Shown here: positions 8,409 to 17,087 of the stretch, piece by piece
Position numbering within the stretch: the stretch's first letter is position 1
Layout of the letters: each line of letters begins with the position of its first letter
Source: a virus
Reading direction: 5' to 3' (one strand)
DNA: 42,978 nucleotides
IMG/VR virus record: IMGVR_UViG_3300027710_000046
Coordinates: 1-42,978 of that record
Notes under the pieces: model-generated
The model's database searches: none
What the model saw: only the letters and a program-made list of their open reading frames with translations
What the model was told of the DNA's origin: nothing
Program-made: the position numbers and the translations under genes

Positions 8409-10184
8409 ATGGCAACACAAGTACAGTTTAGACGAGGTACAACTACTCAGAATAATGCGTTTACTGGCGCAGTCGGAGAACTAACATACGACACTGAAGT
8501 TAAAACTCTTAGAATTCACGATGGCGCAACTGCTGGTGGTGGTTCCATTGCTTTAACAACAAATGCAACGCAAACAGTTCTAAATAAAACTTTTAGTACT
8601 GGTTCTGTTTGGAATGGTGGTCCAGTCTCGTTACAATACGGTGGAACTGGAACTCCAATCAATCCAGTGGCTGGTGCTGTTGCGTATGGTACAGCTAATG
8701 GTATCCAATTATCTGCAGCTGGTACTTCTGGTCAGGTTTTAATTTCTGGTGGTACTGCTGGTCCTTCATGGATTAACTCTACTGGTCTACAAACTGGTAC
8801 TGCTGTTAACGCAACATTTGCATCTAACGTTGCAGGTGGATCTGCTGGTCAGTTAGTTATTCAGCAAGATTCTTCTTTAACTACATTTATTACTGCTGGT
8901 GCTGTTGGAACATTCTTGAAGTCCAATGGTGCTGGTTATGCTCCAGGTTGGGCAACTGCTGACATTACTATTGGTAGCACTGTTATTGATCTTGGATCTA
9001 GCACTACTTCATTAGCTGGTTTAAACATTTTAGCTGCAACTGGAACTAGCCACTGGACATTACCAGTTGGTACTACTGCCCAACGTCCAGCATCTCCAGC
9101 AGTTGGTCAAGTTCGTTATAACTCTTCTCAATCTACGTTTGAGGGTTACTCATCTGGTGCATGGTCTTCACTTGGTGGTGTTAAATCTGTTGATGGTTTA
9201 ACATACATTATTGCTGAAACTTCAGCTGGAGCATCAAATGATGAATTAGAATTTTATGCTGCAACTGGTTCTTCAACTACAACTAAGGTTGGTGGTTGGA
9301 ATTCCACTCGTTTGCTAGTTTCCAATAGCACTCAGTCTTCAAGCACTAGTACTGGTGCACTACAAGTTGTTGGTGGTGCTGGTATTGGTGGACACTTATA
9401 TGTTGGTGGTACTGTTAATATTACAGGAAACCTTACTGTTACAGGTACTACAACTACTACAAACAGCCAATCACTAACTGTTACAACTCCTCAGTTGTTC
9501 TTGGCTTCTGATAATACTGGTAACACAACTGATATTGGTATTATTGGTGGTTACGTTAGTAGTGGCAATAAGAGAACTGGTCTTGTTAAACAAGCATCTT
9601 CTAACGAATGGCGTTTGTTCTCTAATACTACAGCAAACCCAGGAACAGTATATGATTTCACTGACGCAGTTTATGACAACCTACGTCTTGGTGGAATTAT
9701 CGGTACTGGTAATTCAAGTATCGGTGGCACATTAGCTGTAACTGGTGTAACAACACTAAGTTCTACACTTAGCGTTTCTGGTTTAATTACTTCTACTAGT
9801 GGTATTTCTGGTGGTCCAGCGTCTCATACTACTGGAACATTTAGTGGTGATATAACAGCTACTAGTGGTTCATTTAGTGGTGGTGTAACAGCCTCAGGTG
9901 GTTTCCAAACTTCTTCAGATGCTAGATTAAAGTCTAACATTCAAGATTCTTTATATGGTCTTGATACAGTTCTTGCTTTGCGCTCAGTTACATATACCAA
10001 AGATGGTAAGTCTGATGTAGGTCTTATTGCTCAAGAAGTTGAAGCTATAATTCCAGAATTTGTTGGTGAAAATAATGATGGCATGAAGACTGTTAACTAC
10101 TCACAAATGGTTTCAGTTCTAATTAAAGCTGTTCAAGAATTAAAAGCAGAGGTAGATACTCTAAAAGCCAGACTAGGAGAATAA
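8409..10184 (+). CDS. Tail fibre with Mtd N-terminus and Peptidase_S74 chaperone
   Basis: A 591-residue protein, start preceded by AGAGGAAAACC. The first 45 residues (VQFRRGTTTQNNAFTGAVGELTYDTEVKTLRIHDG) are a textbook Major tropism determinant N-terminal domain. A Gly/Thr-rich shaft follows. From about residue 502 comes SSDARLKSNI, then VGLIAQEVEAIIPEFV, then a coiled-coil end, which is the Peptidase_S74 intramolecular chaperone. It trimerises the beta-helical fibre and then cuts itself off, with the Ser of S-D-A-R as nucleophile. The shaft shares the GALQVxGGxxIxGxLYxxG module with the 854-residue fibre. Receptor-binding role is probable. Confidence 0.9.
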   Translation: MATQVQFRRGTTTQNNAFTGAVGELTYDTEVKTLRIHDGATAGGGSIALTTNATQTVLNKTFSTGSVWNGGPVSLQYGGTGTPINPVAGAVAYGTANGIQLSAAGTSGQVLISGGTAGPSWINSTGLQTGTAVNATFASNVAGGSAGQLVIQQDSSLTTFITAGAVGTFLKSNGAGYAPGWATADITIGSTVIDLGSSTTSLAGLNILAATGTSHWTLPVGTTAQRPASPAVGQVRYNSSQSTFEGYSSGAWSSLGGVKSVDGLTYIIAETSAGASNDELEFYAATGSSTTTKVGGWNSTRLLVSNSTQSSSTSTGALQVVGGAGIGGHLYVGGTVNITGNLTVTGTTTTTNSQSLTVTTPQLFLASDNTGNTTDIGIIGGYVSSGNKRTGLVKQASSNEWRLFSNTTANPGTVYDFTDAVYDNLRLGGIIGTGNSSIGGTLAVTGVTTLSSTLSVSGLITSTSGISGGPASHTTGTFSGDITATSGSFSGGVTASGGFQTSSDARLKSNIQDSLYGLDTVLALRSVTYTKDGKSDVGLIAQEVEAIIPEFVGENNDGMKTVNYSQMVSVLIKAVQELKAEVDTLKARLGE

Positions 10185-10185
10185 G

Positions 10186-10923
10186 ATGGCTGTAACATCA
10201 AGAGATGGTTTGAAACAATATGCGCTGCGAGCACTTGGCGCACCTGTGCTTGAAATTAACGTAGATGATGATCAATTAGAAGATCGCATTGATGAAGCAC
10301 TAGATTACTGGCGTCAGTATCACTGGGATGGTATCGAAAAGGTATACCTAAAACATCGTGTTACTCAGCAAGATATCACTAATAGATATTTGCCACTATC
10401 AGATTTAGTTTGGGGTGTTACTCGTGTAATTCCACTAACTATGGCATCATCGTCACAACAAATTTTTGATTTACAATATCAGTTGCGTTTACACGATTTG
10501 TATGACCTAACATCGGTATCAATGATTTATTACAACCAAGTAATGAGTCACTTAGCCTTGTTAAACGATCAATTGAATGGACCACAAACATTCCGTTTCA
10601 ATAAATTGCAGAGCAAATTGTTCATTGAACTTAATTGGGGCACAGAAGCCAAGGTTGATGATTGGATCGTAGTTGAATGTTATCGTGTGCTAGATCCTGA
10701 AGAATATACCAAAGTATGGGGTGAGGCTTGGTTAAAGCATTATACCACTGCATTGTTTAAGAAACAGTGGGCGACCAATATTAAGAAATTCTCTGGCATT
10801 CAACTTCCAGGTGGCGTTACTCTAGATGGTAATGCACTGTACGATGAAGCTGTTGGAGAAATAAAAGAACTAGAAGATGAGCTAATGAATAAATCAGCTC
10901 CATTAGATATGTTCTTAGGATAA
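10186..10923 (+). CDS. gp13: Neck protein gp13
   Basis: A 245-residue protein whose N-terminus (YALRALGAPVLEINVDDDQLEDRIDEALDYWRQYHWDG) I recognise as the gp13 neck protein of marine T4-like phages. gp13 and gp14 form the collar that seals the filled head and accepts the tail. It is shorter than T4 gp13 (309 residues). It starts one base after the fibre stop and is followed two bases later by gp14, in T4 order 13-14-15, which supports the call. Confidence 0.88.
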   Translation: MAVTSRDGLKQYALRALGAPVLEINVDDDQLEDRIDEALDYWRQYHWDGIEKVYLKHRVTQQDITNRYLPLSDLVWGVTRVIPLTMASSSQQIFDLQYQLRLHDLYDLTSVSMIYYNQVMSHLALLNDQLNGPQTFRFNKLQSKLFIELNWGTEAKVDDWIVVECYRVLDPEEYTKVWGEAWLKHYTTALFKKQWATNIKKFSGIQLPGGVTLDGNALYDEAVGEIKELEDELMNKSAPLDMFLG

Positions 10924-10925
10924 GC

Positions 10926-11843
10926 ATGACCACAACTAATGTCTACTTTTCTCACGGTACTAAAAACGAACAATACCTAGTTGAGGATTTGATCATTGAA
11001 TCGTTACGTATGTACGGTAACGAAGTCTATTACATTCCAAGAACATTAGTTTCAAAAGACGAGATCTTAGGTGAAGATCGTTTGTCTGAATTTAAAACTG
11101 CATTTCCCATTGAAATGTACTTTGAAAACATAGACAACTTTGCTGGGCAAGGTGCGTTTATTCAAAAGTTTGGTCTTATGGTAGAACAGTCTGCCACTCT
11201 AGTAGTTGCACGTCGTCGCTGGGATCAGTTTGTTGGTAGATATGAAGTTAGTATACTACCACACAGACCAGCTGAAGGTGATCTAATTTATTTCCCACTA
11301 TCTAAAGGATTGTTTGAAATTAAGTTTGTTCAGCATCAAGACCCTTTCTATCAACTAGGTAAGTTATACGTTTATAAATTACAAGTTGAATTGTTCCAGT
11401 ATAGTTCTGAGCGTATTGATACTGGTATTGCAGCTGTAGATAACTTTGAATCATTAAAATCATTCACCACAAACTTAACTAGAAGCAACTTTGGTGAAGT
11501 TACTGAAATTAATATGGTTAATCGAGGTAGTGGGTACACAGCAGTTCCAGATGTTACCATAACTGGTGGTTCTGGTCGTGGCGCAACAGCAGTGGCTGTT
11601 ATTGGAAGTGGCTCAGATTTGGGTAAAATTGTTAGAATTGATATTACTAATGGTGGAACTAGCTACAATTCTATTCCAACAGTTACAATATCTCCTCCAA
11701 CCAGTGGTGTTACTGCAACTGCAACAGCAGTAGTTGAAGTTGACATTGATAAAGTTGAATCGTTTGGTGACAACAATAAATTTAAAGAAGAATCTTCTGG
11801 TATTGTTTTCAACGAGAATAATCCGTTTGGAGATGTAATTTAA
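10926..11843 (+). CDS. gp14: Neck protein gp14 with inserted GSGYT repeats
   Basis: A 305-residue protein. Residues 1-160 follow T4 gp14 closely: ESLRMYGNEVYYIPR, then EDLIYFPLSKGLFEIKF-type and DPFYQLGKLYVYKLQ segments. The C-terminus NENNPFGDVI matches the gp14 end (SSPFDNDF type). Between about residues 190 and 275 it carries two copies of a ~41-residue repeat, VNRGSGYTAVPDVTITGG and TNGGTSYNSIPTVTISPP, absent from T4 gp14, which explains the extra length over 256 residues. The stop overlaps the gp15 start (TAATG). Role: neck completion and head-tail joining. Confidence 0.92.
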   Translation: MTTTNVYFSHGTKNEQYLVEDLIIESLRMYGNEVYYIPRTLVSKDEILGEDRLSEFKTAFPIEMYFENIDNFAGQGAFIQKFGLMVEQSATLVVARRRWDQFVGRYEVSILPHRPAEGDLIYFPLSKGLFEIKFVQHQDPFYQLGKLYVYKLQVELFQYSSERIDTGIAAVDNFESLKSFTTNLTRSNFGEVTEINMVNRGSGYTAVPDVTITGGSGRGATAVAVIGSGSDLGKIVRIDITNGGTSYNSIPTVTISPPTSGVTATATAVVEVDIDKVESFGDNNKFKEESSGIVFNENNPFGDVI

Positions 11844-12589
11844 TGTTAAACAATCAAGTGTTTTATCACGGGATTATCCGTAAGACTATTGTTAGTTTTG
11901 GTCGTATGTTTAGCAATATTTACATTGATCGTAAGCAAGGTGACTCTGTTACAGGCACAACTATTCAAAGATTACAAGTTCCACTGGCATATGCTCCAAA
12001 AGAAAAGTGGTTGGTTAGAATTGATTCTGATCCAAACTTGGATAACAATACTTACATATCGTTGCCACGCATGTCATTTGAAATAACTGGATACTCTTAT
12101 GATCCAGCAAGAAAATCAAATAGACTACAAAAGATTACTTGTGGTGCTGGAACAAACTCAATGAAAGCTGTATTTGCTCCAGTTCCATACAATATAGATA
12201 TTACACTTTATATACTAACTAAAACTCAAGAAGATGGCTTGCAAATTCTTGAACAAATTCTTCCTACCTTTACACCAGAATATACTCTTGCAATTAAAGC
12301 TGTGGATGAAATGAATATTGTTCAAGATGTGCCTGTTATCTTAAATAGCGTATCAGTTCAAGATGATTACGATGGTGATTTTCAAACTCGTAGATTTGTA
12401 ACCCACACATTAAACTTTACGCTGAAAACAAACTTATTTGGTTCTACCAATACCCAAGGTGTTATTGATCAAGTTAATGCAAACGTTGGAGAAAATGAAA
12501 ACTTCTCTAATCCAAATAGAGTTTATGTTGCGCAAGGAAATCCTGCCACAGGAATAGTGACGCAGGAAAATTGGGAAGACAACTTTTAA
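11843..12589 (+). CDS. gp15: Tail sheath stabiliser / completion protein gp15
   Basis: A 248-residue protein matching T4 gp15 in length and pattern: an early FYHGIIRKTIVSFGRMFSNIYI segment (T4: FYNSSFRRYATLMGDLFSNIQI), then VPLAYAPKEKW, then LPRMSFEITGYSYDPARKSN, and an EQILPTFTPEYT segment (T4: EQILPYFQPHF). gp15 caps the finished tail and is where the head neck attaches. Translation is coupled to gp14 by a TAATG overlap. The downstream gene starts three bases after its stop; no gp16 lies between. Confidence 0.95.
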   Translation: MLNNQVFYHGIIRKTIVSFGRMFSNIYIDRKQGDSVTGTTIQRLQVPLAYAPKEKWLVRIDSDPNLDNNTYISLPRMSFEITGYSYDPARKSNRLQKITCGAGTNSMKAVFAPVPYNIDITLYILTKTQEDGLQILEQILPTFTPEYTLAIKAVDEMNIVQDVPVILNSVSVQDDYDGDFQTRRFVTHTLNFTLKTNLFGSTNTQGVIDQVNANVGENENFSNPNRVYVAQGNPATGIVTQENWEDNF

Positions 12590-12592
12590 AAT

Positions 12593-14173
12593 ATGGCTCA
12601 AGTTTATAATGCTAATGCGAATCTAAAGGCTGCTGGGGTTTCAGTTCAGTTTACTCCTGAACAAGTTCAAGAGATTATTAAATGTACTGCAGACCCAATA
12701 TACTTTATAGAAACGTATTGTCAAATCGTTTCGCTTGATCGTGGTTTAATTCCATTTAAGCTGTACGATTGTCAAAAAGAAAAAGTTAATATAATCCATA
12801 ACAATCGCCGTGTGATTCTTATGGAAGGTCGTCAGCAAGGTAAGACAACTACCTCTGCTGCTTATATTCTTTGGTATACTATATTCCAAGAAAATAAAAC
12901 TGTAGCTATTCTTGCTAACAAAGCTACTGCTGCTCGAGAAGTATTATCTCGTTATCAGTTAATGTTTGAGCACTTACCTGTGTGGTTGCAACAAGGTGTT
13001 ACTACTTGGAATAAAGGTGACATTGAACTAGAAAATGGCTCAAAAGTTTTTACAGCTGCAACATCAACGTCAGGTATTCGTGGTAAGTCTGTTAACATGC
13101 TTTACGTTGACGAAACTGCTATTATTCCAAACACTGTTGCTGAAGAATTCTTTACGTCAGTGTACCCAACTATTTCAGCTGGTGAAACTACAAAGATTTT
13201 GTTGTCCTCTACGCCACTAGGTTACAATCACTTTTGGAAGTATTGGAATGATGCTGAAAATGGTCGTAATGGTTTCGTTCCACTATTCATTCCTTACTGG
13301 AAAATTCCAGGTCGTGATGAGAAATGGGCAGCTGAACAAAAGGCAATGCTTGGTGAACTAAAATACAACCAAGAAGTATTATGTAAGTTTTTAGGTTCCA
13401 GCTTAACATTAGTTGCAGCAGATACTATTGCAAAAATGTCAATTGCTCAAACAGTGTTTAGTAAAGATGGGTTAGATATATATGAACACGTTAAAGAAGG
13501 TAATGTATACGTATTAGTGGCCGACACAGCTAAAGGTGTTGGTGGTGACTATTCGGCATTTTCTGTCATTGATATATCCGAAGTACCATATAAACTTGTG
13601 GCTAAGTATAGAAAGAATGATATTAGTCCACTTTTATATCCAAACATTATACATCACGTAGCAACACAATTTAATGAAGCATTTGTACTAATTGAGATTA
13701 ATTCAAGTGAGCAAGTGCCTTATATTATACATAATGAACTAGAGTATGAGAACTTGATGTTTGTTAGTAGATCTGGTGGTATGCAAACTATTACTGGCGG
13801 ATTTGGTGGCGGTACTACTCAGCTGGGAGTAAATACCGACAAACGAGTAAAACGAACTGGATGTCATAACTTTAAATCATTAGTTGAAGAAAATAAGTTA
13901 ATCATCCAAGACGCTGATACGATTTCTGAAATTTCCACGTTTATTGAAACACGTGGTTCTTATGCAGCTGACGATGGTTATCACGATGACTTAGTTATGA
14001 CTTTAGTACTGTTTAGCTGGTTAACAGCAACACCGTATTTTAAAGACCTAAATAATGTAAACCTGAGACAAGTTATGTATGAGAAAAGAATCAAGGCATT
14101 GGAGGATGAATTAACTCCATTTGGCTTCTTAGATAATGGCGACACAAGAGAAAAACCACTTTTGAACTTCTGA
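12593..14173 (+). CDS. gp17: Terminase large subunit gp17
   Basis: A 526-residue packaging motor. The ATPase half shows Walker A GRQQGKTT (79-86), Walker B MLYVDET (169-175, catalytic acidic residue after the Asp) and the coupling motif LLSSTP (203-208). The RNase H-like nuclease half shows VADTAKGVGGDYSAF (Asp at about 311) and a final HDDLVMTLVLFSW with paired aspartates. It is somewhat shorter than T4 gp17 (610 residues). The small subunit gp16, which in T4 lies between gp15 and gp17, is missing at this spot and not recognised elsewhere in the window. Confidence 0.97.
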   Translation: MAQVYNANANLKAAGVSVQFTPEQVQEIIKCTADPIYFIETYCQIVSLDRGLIPFKLYDCQKEKVNIIHNNRRVILMEGRQQGKTTTSAAYILWYTIFQENKTVAILANKATAAREVLSRYQLMFEHLPVWLQQGVTTWNKGDIELENGSKVFTAATSTSGIRGKSVNMLYVDETAIIPNTVAEEFFTSVYPTISAGETTKILLSSTPLGYNHFWKYWNDAENGRNGFVPLFIPYWKIPGRDEKWAAEQKAMLGELKYNQEVLCKFLGSSLTLVAADTIAKMSIAQTVFSKDGLDIYEHVKEGNVYVLVADTAKGVGGDYSAFSVIDISEVPYKLVAKYRKNDISPLLYPNIIHHVATQFNEAFVLIEINSSEQVPYIIHNELEYENLMFVSRSGGMQTITGGFGGGTTQLGVNTDKRVKRTGCHNFKSLVEENKLIIQDADTISEISTFIETRGSYAADDGYHDDLVMTLVLFSWLTATPYFKDLNNVNLRQVMYEKRIKALEDELTPFGFLDNGDTREKPLLNF

Positions 14174-14181
14174 AAATGGGT

Positions 14182-14193
14182 TTTAAATAAATA
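14182..14193 (+). promoter_or_regulatory. Late promoter before the sheath gene
   Basis: Overlapping TTTAAATA (14182-14189) and AATAAATA (14186-14193), each one base from TATAAATA. They lie about 60 bases before the ATG of gp18, which has a strong AAGGAG site at 14242-14247. Confidence 0.6.
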
Positions 14194-14254
14194 AATTAGT
14201 GCTTTCAGTGCTCCTCGAAGCAAAACAGAATAACATGTAATAAGGAGAATTACA

Positions 14255-16444
14255 ATGCCTTTTCAACTTAGTCCTGGCGTTGCAGTTGTAGAAAAAGACT
14301 TCACATCAATCGTTCCAGCAGTATCTACTGCAGCTGGAGGTTTTGCTGGTGCGTTCCAATGGGGTCCATGTCTACAACCAGTGACAATTAACTCAGAAAA
14401 CGATTTAGTACGACGTTTCGGTAAGCCATCCGATGTATTATTTCAATCATTTTTTACAGCTGCCAACTTTTTAAGTTATACAAATAACTTACTAGTAGTT
14501 CGTGCTGATACATTATCTCACAGAAATGCTGTTGCTAGCGTATCTGGTACTCTACAAAGCGTAACAATGACCAACGTTGGTTCTGGTTATACCAGTGTCC
14601 CAACTGTTGCATTTAGCGCACCTCAAATTCCTGGTGGCGTAACTGCTACTGGTACTGCTGTTTTATCTGGTGGTGGCGTAACTGCTGCTACTATTGCTAA
14701 CCAAGGTAGTGGTTATATTAGTGCCTTAGTTACTTTTAGTGCACCACAAAATTCAAGTGGCGTACTTGCTACTGGTACTGCTACTATTGTTGGTGGTGCA
14801 ATTACAGGTATCTCAATCACTAATGCTGGTTCTGGTTATACTATCGCTCCTACTGTAACAATTACATCAGCAAGTGGTGTTGGTGCTACAGTTGGTGTTG
14901 TTACTATTCAAGCATCTACTGTTGTTGGTATTACTACTAATAATGGTGGTACTGGTTATACTACTGCTCCTACTGTAACAATTACTGGTGGTGGTGGAAC
15001 TGCAGCAGCTGCAACAGCTTCTATTCAAGTTGGTGGCGTTAAGATTCTAAACGAAAACGATTACTTAGCTAACTGGGCTGCTGGCTCTGGTGTTAATGGT
15101 GAGTGGGCTGCAAAATACCCAGGAACTCTAGGTAACTCTATTAAAGTTTCTATGTGCGGTAATACTGCTGCATTTACAACTTGGGAATATAAAGCAGAAT
15201 TTGATTCTGCACCTGGAACTTCTGATTACGCTGCTAGCGTATCTGGTTCTAATGACGAATTACACGTTATCGTTATTGATAATGATGGTCGTTGGACAGG
15301 TCAGCCTGGAGCAGTTCTAGAAAAGTTTGCTTATGTTTCTAAAGCATCTGATGCTAAAAAATCTGATGGTACAAACAACTACTATAAAGATGTAATCAAT
15401 GGTCGTTCAGAGTATATCTGGTGGACTGATTTCCCATTAAATACTGGTAACACAGCTCCAGTAACTGATTGGGGTATCATTGCTACTAATAATGCGTTTG
15501 ATGATTGCGGTAATAAGACTTATATTTTAGCTGGTGGTGTTGATACAACTGTTCCTACAGATGGTCAGTTGATGACAGCATGGGATATCTATCGTGACGA
15601 CAGTCGTTATGATGTATCTCTAATGCCAATTGGTAAAGCAAGCACTACTGTTGCTAACTTTGTTATTGCAATAGCAGAAGAGCGCAAAGATTGTATGGTC
15701 TTTATTTCCCCACAAGACGTTTCTAGTGGTGAGATTATCCAGAACAGTCAGTATCAAACTGGCGCAATTGAAAAGATTATTGCTTACCGTAATGCTCTAC
15801 CATCAACTTCTTATGCTGCGCTAGACTCTGGTTACAAATATCAGTATGATCGCTATAACGACAAATATCGTTTTATTGCTCTAAATGGTGACGTTGCTGG
15901 TCTATGTGCTCGCACTGATTACACTAATGATCCTTGGTTCTCTCCAGGTGGTCTAAATCGTGGTCAAATCAAGAACGTAGTTAAGTTAGCAGTTCATCTA
16001 CACAAGACTGATCGTGATAACCTTTACAAAGCTGGTATTAACCCTGTTGTTAATTTCCCAGGAGAAGGTACTGTTCTATTCGGTGACAAGACTTTATTAT
16101 CTAAGCCAAGTGCTTTTGATCGTATTAACGTACGTCGTCTATTCATCGTTATGGAAAAAGCAATTGCTACTGCTGCTAAATTCCAGTTGTTTGAATTCAA
16201 CGATGGATTTACTCGTGCTCAGTTCCGTAACTTAGTAGAGCCATTCCTACGTGATGTTCAAGGTCGTCGTGGTATTACTGATTTCGTAGTTAAGTGCGAT
16301 GATTCTAACAACACTGGTGAAGTTATTGATCGTAACGAATTTGTTGCTGACATCTTTATCAAGCCAAATCGTTCTATCAACTTTATCACTCTTAACTTTG
16401 TTGCTGCTCGCTCTGGAATTAACTTTTCAGAGATCGGTGCGTAA
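14255..16444 (+). CDS. gp18: Tail sheath protein gp18 with tandem GSGYT repeats
   Basis: A 729-residue sheath subunit. The N-terminus (PFQLSPGVAVVEKDFTSIVPAVSTAAGGFAGAFQWGP) and the C-terminal half (NGFDRINVRRLFI-type INVRRLFIVMEKAIATAAKFQLFEFND, FVVKCDDSNNTGEVIDRNEFVADIFIKP) are diagnostic of myovirus sheaths. Between about residues 105 and 260 it holds four tandem ~41-residue repeats: GSGYTSVPTVAF, GSGYISALVTF, GSGYTIAPTVTIT and GTGYTTAPTVTIT. These make it longer than T4 gp18 (659). They probably form a surface-exposed domain on the contractile sheath. Preceded by a late promoter and a strong ribosome site; high expression expected. Confidence 0.95.
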   Translation: MPFQLSPGVAVVEKDFTSIVPAVSTAAGGFAGAFQWGPCLQPVTINSENDLVRRFGKPSDVLFQSFFTAANFLSYTNNLLVVRADTLSHRNAVASVSGTLQSVTMTNVGSGYTSVPTVAFSAPQIPGGVTATGTAVLSGGGVTAATIANQGSGYISALVTFSAPQNSSGVLATGTATIVGGAITGISITNAGSGYTIAPTVTITSASGVGATVGVVTIQASTVVGITTNNGGTGYTTAPTVTITGGGGTAAAATASIQVGGVKILNENDYLANWAAGSGVNGEWAAKYPGTLGNSIKVSMCGNTAAFTTWEYKAEFDSAPGTSDYAASVSGSNDELHVIVIDNDGRWTGQPGAVLEKFAYVSKASDAKKSDGTNNYYKDVINGRSEYIWWTDFPLNTGNTAPVTDWGIIATNNAFDDCGNKTYILAGGVDTTVPTDGQLMTAWDIYRDDSRYDVSLMPIGKASTTVANFVIAIAEERKDCMVFISPQDVSSGEIIQNSQYQTGAIEKIIAYRNALPSTSYAALDSGYKYQYDRYNDKYRFIALNGDVAGLCARTDYTNDPWFSPGGLNRGQIKNVVKLAVHLHKTDRDNLYKAGINPVVNFPGEGTVLFGDKTLLSKPSAFDRINVRRLFIVMEKAIATAAKFQLFEFNDGFTRAQFRNLVEPFLRDVQGRRGITDFVVKCDDSNNTGEVIDRNEFVADIFIKPNRSINFITLNFVAARSGINFSEIGA

Positions 16445-16446
16445 CG

Positions 16447-16454
16447 ACTAAATA
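16447..16454 (+). promoter_or_regulatory. Late promoter before the tail tube gene
   Basis: ACTAAATA in the short gp18-gp19 gap, 20 bases before the tail tube ATG and just upstream of its AAGGAG site. It would let the abundant tube protein be made independently of the sheath. Confidence 0.55.
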
Positions 16455-16474
16455 AAGAGAACAAGGAGAATTAA

Positions 16475-17068
16475 ATGGCAAATATTAGCGATTTCAAAGC
16501 GCAAATGATTGGTGGCGGTGCTCGTCCCAATCAATTCCGTGTTGAATTAGTATTCCCTAGCTACGTACCACTAGGTATCGTAGCTGGTCAGCGTGCTCAG
16601 TTCTTGTGTAAAGCTGCACAGTTACCTGCTTCCACTATTGAGAACATTCAAGTTCTTTATAAAGGTCGTCAGATTAACTTTGCAGGTGAACGTAACTTTA
16701 CACCTTGGACTGTAACAATCTATAACGATACAACTTTTAACATCCGCAACGCCATGGAACAATGGCAAGCTGGTATTCAAAGTTACTCAAGCACAGACGG
16801 TAGAACTAATCCACGTGATTATCAAGTAGATTTACAAGTTCATCAATTAGATCGTAGTGGTGCAATCATCAAGAGCTATAAGTTCGTTGATGCTTTCCCT
16901 ACTAACATTGGTCCGATTGCGTTGGATTTTGACCAACAAAATCAGATCGAACAGTTTGACGTAGAATTCCAGTTTAATTACTTTACTTCTAACGCAACTG
17001 AGGGTGGTGGAATCAATGTTAATGTTTCAGTTGATACACCAATCGGTAGCTTCCCACTACCTATCTAA
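16475..17068 (+). CDS. gp19: Tail tube protein gp19
   Basis: A 197-residue protein in the T4 position between sheath and portal. The pattern FRVELVFPSYV, FLCKAAQLPASTIENIQVLYKGRQINFAGERNFTPWTVTIYNDTTFNIRNAMEQWQAGIQ is the tail tube fold (T4 gp19, 163 residues), including the typical switch from LPASTI to PWTVTIYND. It stacks in hexameric rings inside the sheath to form the DNA channel. The extra ~30 residues are mainly at the C-terminus (GGGINVNVSVDTPIGSFPLPI). Strong AAGGAG site before the ATG. Confidence 0.95.
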   Translation: MANISDFKAQMIGGGARPNQFRVELVFPSYVPLGIVAGQRAQFLCKAAQLPASTIENIQVLYKGRQINFAGERNFTPWTVTIYNDTTFNIRNAMEQWQAGIQSYSSTDGRTNPRDYQVDLQVHQLDRSGAIIKSYKFVDAFPTNIGPIALDFDQQNQIEQFDVEFQFNYFTSNATEGGGINVNVSVDTPIGSFPLPI

Positions 17069-17087
17069 CTAGGTTGACAATTTAATT

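Noticed and set aside
2238-10184. Diversity-generating retroelement suggested by Mtd-type N-termini
   Set aside because: No reverse transcriptase and no template/variable repeat pair is seen; the Mtd-type domain is only a fibre anchor.
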